Origin: Bacteroidales bacterium
Lineage (GTDB): Bacteria; Bacteroidota; Bacteroidia; Bacteroidales; Muribaculaceae
Direction: 5' to 3'
NCBI GenBank assembly: GCA_900755985.1
Contig: CAAEIL010000095.1
Span: forward strand, 1 to 15,400
DNA length: 15,400 bases
Every line of letters starts with the position of its first letter. Position 1 is the first letter of the stretch. The notes beneath the pieces are model-generated. The model did not search any database, was not told the origin of the DNA, and saw only the letters and a list, made by a program, of their open reading frames with translations. Positions 12,588 through 15,400 of this stretch are shown here, piece after piece. The position numbers and the translations under genes were made by a program.

Positions 12588-15137
12588 TTATGATTCGGGT
12601 ATTTCGTCGTCAATTATATCCTTACTGTTGATGCCTTCGTCTTTGATCAATGCTTTGAGAGATGCAAGTTCGTTCCATTTGAGCTTCATTCCGACAGGCA
12701 TGTTGTTTTCTCTCAGATAGCTATGGAGTGCTTTTTCGGCTTCGGCAGTTTTAAGATCATCCTGGCCGGAGGCATTGAGGGATTTCAACAGTGTTGTCAT
12801 CTTTTTGATTTCTTCCTTTGTGGGCCTGATATTGTATTTACGCCAATATTTTATTGAATAACGCACATAGCTGTGGACTGAATAAGCTTTTGTCTGGTCG
12901 TATTCCAGTTCGTCAATTAGTTTTAGCATCAGCGCGCGGCCTTGTGCATAGTTTTCTTCATGAAAGCTCTTTTCTGAATTAGACAATGCTCTGAGGAGGT
13001 AGTTTCGGGCGATAGCATGTTTGACGAGGTATGATCGGTTATTGAGATTTTCGGCTTGTATAAGATGATTGTGAGCCGAAGGGAAATCCTTTTTCTCCTG
13101 GTCTGCAATACCGACATGTATCCAATAATTGAAATCGGTGTTGTAGGACTCCATAATCGCAGAGTATAATTTCTCGATATTTTTTAATGATATTTTTAAG
13201 ATTTTTTTGAGGGTTCGGAAACCCATAAGCCGTTCCTGCATCATGCTCCATATATTTTTACCATACGAAGGACGATAGGGTGCTATAAGGATTAATATTT
13301 GAGATAGAGTCTTGATTTTCAGCCTTTCGTCAGACTGGTCAAGTATTAATTTTGTAATGAAATTGTTTCGGAGTACTATGGAATTGTCATCTGTATACCG
13401 TATGTAATCTCCTAACAATTTCATGATATGTTGGTATTTGTCCGTTTTCCATAGCGTGAGTATTTCAAGGGGGAAAGAAGGAATGTCAAGTTCCTGAAAA
13501 ATAGCTAAAGCAAGAAGAACATCTTTTATGGCAGACATTTCTTTATTAGCTATATTCTTGGTGTAGTTGTCAATGAATTTGTTTTTGAATGTTACGCTGT
13601 CGGTGAGTTTGTATAGCAGGCTGCAGACATCTCCGACTTTGATTATCTCCTGAATTCTCTCAGACGGGTCTTTAGTCTGTAGATAGCCCAAAAGCCCTTT
13701 GTTGCAAAGTGTATTGTCAATTTCTTTTGCAAAATCGATTCGATATTTATCGGCAAATTGTTTTATGCAGAATTCGGCATAATTATCGATTTGGCGGAAA
13801 GCATAACTTTGTCTGAAATGGAAAAGTGTACGACCTGCCGTAACGATTACTAAATGCTTGTCTTTGGGGAAGCGTCCGAGGGCTCTTGAAAGAGTTGGAT
13901 AAAAGAATGGCGCGTTATCAACAAGCAGTGCTATTTTTTTTATCTGAGAGCGGGAGCATTTGTCAACGAAATGATTAATGTCGAAATCTCTTTGTGAAAT
14001 TTCATATACCTGAAAATCTTCTTTTGTCAGTTCAAATCCTATTCGTTTAAGCAATACCGTCTTGCCGATAAGCATATTTCCGTAAAGGCTAACCACGACT
14101 TTTGAAGACGTACTTTTTGATGTAGTGTTATCTATATAATCTAAAATTTCCCTTAAGACCGGATGTTTGAAATCCCAGTCATAAGTGAAGTCTTTCCATT
14201 GCGGATATTCTCCAAATAAAAGCCGAGACTTGCAGTCCCGAGATTTCTGACTTGCAGCAATTGAAAGATTGACAAGGTTAAAACCATTAATCTCTAAAGA
14301 AGAATTAGCGTTGGCATGATTCTTCCCGGGAGTAACCGAACTAAGTATTTTAGCAAATTCTTCAGTTGTAATATCGATTAGTGTCGCTTTTAATTTTTCG
14401 ACTTTGTTTTTGAATATTGTGCTATGACTTGGATTGATGAAGTAAATTTTGCCGCCGGGAGTAATGGGATGTCTCCAACTGTATTGACGCATGTAAACGT
14501 CAATATCCATTTCGGAGTAATCAAATCCTAAAAATATGAAATTATTGGTCTGGATATCGCAGGCATAAACATGCATTGGCGAACTTGCCCGGGAAACAGC
14601 TTCGGTGTTATAGTCTTCCGAGCTGAAAATATATCCTCCGCTTGGATTACGTACACAACCATGAAGCTTGTAATACTGAAGTTTGTCAGCAGCGCGGCTG
14701 TTTGACTGCAAGCGGTGCATATTTTGGACGATAAGCCGATTGGGTTTTATGGCATTTTCGAATACGTCGTCAATATTTACTGTAAAAACCTTCTTCCAGG
14801 GGAAATTAGCAATTGTCTTATGATACTCTTCTGCTGTGCAGTCTTTGAACCGCTCGGTCAGGAAATCATTAATACGATTTTGCGGAACTTTATCGTAGCA
14901 ATATGAAATGACTTCAGAGAGTTTTTCTTTAATTAAATCGCCGAATTCCTCGCTATTCTTATCAATATCAAGTATCTTCGTAAGCAGTTCTTTTTTTAAG
15001 GTGTTTCCCGAAGGTAGCGGTTCATTGTTGCCGTTATTGGCGCCTAATGAGTACCCGGCACCGGTAAAAAGCATGAAATCTTCATCTTGCAGATGTTTTT
15101 TTAATAATTCAATTGCCTTTTTCTGCGAATCCTCCAT
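12588..15137 (-). CDS. SIR2-STAND NTPase, candidate Avs5-like antiphage defence protein
   Basis: The protein has 849 residues in three parts. Residues 1-265 are a SIR2-like domain: FTGAGYS (24-30) binds NAD, TVNIDDVFE (119-127) supplies the Asn and Asp of the TxNxD motif, YKLHG (156-160) gives His159, and FLGFDYSEMD (202-211) is the conserved GxDxSxxD-like strand. The central region is a P-loop NTPase with Walker A GNMLIGKT (353-360), Walker B IALLVDN (402-408) and VTAGR (432-436) in a sensor-like place, as in STAND proteins. From about residue 550 it is helical and repeat-like, with TPR-like heptads near 680-720. In known SIR2-STAND defence proteins the C-terminus senses phage and the SIR2 domain depletes NAD. 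The gene is A/T-rich compared with the glycosyltransferases on both sides, and lies 34 bp after one and 57 bp before the other, on the same strand. The domains are firm; the defence role is inferred. Confidence 0.85.
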   Translation of the reverse strand: MEDSQKKAIELLKKHLQDEDFMLFTGAGYSLGANNGNNEPLPSGNTLKKELLTKILDIDKNSEEFGDLIKEKLSEVISYCYDKVPQNRINDFLTERFKDCTAEEYHKTIANFPWKKVFTVNIDDVFENAIKPNRLIVQNMHRLQSNSRAADKLQYYKLHGCVRNPSGGYIFSSEDYNTEAVSRASSPMHVYACDIQTNNFIFLGFDYSEMDIDVYMRQYSWRHPITPGGKIYFINPSHSTIFKNKVEKLKATLIDITTEEFAKILSSVTPGKNHANANSSLEINGFNLVNLSIAASQKSRDCKSRLLFGEYPQWKDFTYDWDFKHPVLREILDYIDNTTSKSTSSKVVVSLYGNMLIGKTVLLKRIGFELTKEDFQVYEISQRDFDINHFVDKCSRSQIKKIALLVDNAPFFYPTLSRALGRFPKDKHLVIVTAGRTLFHFRQSYAFRQIDNYAEFCIKQFADKYRIDFAKEIDNTLCNKGLLGYLQTKDPSERIQEIIKVGDVCSLLYKLTDSVTFKNKFIDNYTKNIANKEMSAIKDVLLALAIFQELDIPSFPLEILTLWKTDKYQHIMKLLGDYIRYTDDNSIVLRNNFITKLILDQSDERLKIKTLSQILILIAPYRPSYGKNIWSMMQERLMGFRTLKKILKISLKNIEKLYSAIMESYNTDFNYWIHVGIADQEKKDFPSAHNHLIQAENLNNRSYLVKHAIARNYLLRALSNSEKSFHEENYAQGRALMLKLIDELEYDQTKAYSVHSYVRYSIKYWRKYNIRPTKEEIKKMTTLLKSLNASGQDDLKTAEAEKALHSYLRENNMPVGMKLKWNELASLKALIKDEGINSKDIIDDEIPES

Positions 15138-15171
15138 AAGGTAATGTTATTAACAGATTATGTTGTCCTAA

Positions 15172-15400
15172 TTATGTTTGAGGCGCCTCATCAGGCAGGA
15201 TTTGGCGGTAGAAGTCGAGGAGGCACTTGCGGACGTAGCTTTGTTCGTAGCGGTCGGCTATGAGACGGCGGGCAGGTGCGGCAAGCTGTCGGCACTGCGT
15301 AGGGTCAGTGGCGAGGCGGCGCATGGCGCGGTAGAGGGCGTCCGAATCGTGCGACGGAATGATGAGTCCGTTAACGCCGTCGGCGATGATTTCGCGCGAG
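15172..15400 (-). CDS. Glycosyltransferase family 4, C-terminal part
   Basis: The last 75 codons of a gene that begins beyond the right edge are present, ending in TAA at 15172. The segment SREIIADGVNGLIIP, followed by DSDAL, is the nucleotide-sugar binding region of GT-B family 4 (glycosyl transferases group 1), where the Glu contacts the donor. A helical tail with RYEQSYVRKCLLDFY follows, as is usual for these proteins. It is G/C-rich and immediately upstream of the SIR2-STAND gene, and would add a sugar to the lipid-linked glycan in the cytoplasm. Donor and acceptor cannot be told from this fragment. Confidence 0.85.
   Translation of the reverse strand, partial: SREIIADGVNGLIIPSHDSDALYRAMRRLATDPTQCRQLAAPARRLIADRYEQSYVRKCLLDFYRQILPDEAPQT

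Noticed and set aside
1..15400. tRNA or rRNA genes, CRISPR arrays, complete insertion sequences
   Set aside because: No cloverleaf-like or repeat-spacer structure, conserved rRNA sequence or transposase with terminal repeats was seen on either strand.

Overview
This window looks like the chromosome of an anaerobic member of the Bacteroidales, probably a gut Muribaculaceae- or Bacteroides-like organism. The family types of the surface-glycan enzymes, several TAnnTTTG boxes (the Bacteroidetes -7 element) upstream of genes, and start codons without clear Shine-Dalgarno sequences all point that way. The species cannot be named from this sequence. Every supported gene reads on the minus strand, so transcription runs from high to low coordinates.

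Region 1 (about 1-4180) is a restriction-modification operon. A 331-residue protein carrying the AdoMet-binding half of an adenine methyltransferase (3119-4114) lies six bases upstream of a large protein (95-3112). The large protein joins a probable GIY-YIG nuclease, an SF2 DEAH helicase/translocase and the start of an Eco57I-type methylase. It stops 20 residues after the NPPY catalytic motif, so most of the second methylase half is missing and the system is probably broken or rearranged at the left edge. A promoter with an overlapping inverted repeat lies upstream of the pair.

Region 2 (about 4300-4840) holds two tiny hydrophobic open reading frames of 55 and 23 codons whose C-termini resemble each other. 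Upstream of them are a TAnnTTTG box, repeated GTTTAAC elements and a run of nine G.

Region 3 (4843-15400) is a surface-polysaccharide or glycan biosynthesis locus in two parts. The downstream part (4843-8121) encodes a DegT/PglE-like aminotransferase, an NAD-dependent epimerase/reductase and a polytopic WecA/WbpL-like phosphoglycosyl transferase. The upstream part (8493-15400) encodes the end of a family-4 glycosyltransferase, a SIR2-STAND NTPase, a PglC-like monotopic sugar-phosphate transferase, an ATP-grasp ligase, a divergent aminotransferase-like protein and a FemAB/GNAT-type acyltransferase. A strong intrinsic terminator (8329-8373) separates the two parts, followed by a leader with a second terminator-like hairpin. 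The locus therefore has two different classes of lipid-carrier priming enzyme, one on each side of that boundary.

The most unusual element is the 849-residue protein at 12588-15137. It has an intact SIR2 signature, a P-loop NTPase core and a helical C-terminus, the architecture of Avs5-like antiphage sensors, but it sits inside a glycan operon on the same strand. Together with the restriction-modification remnant, it makes this a mixed surface-glycan and phage-defence region.
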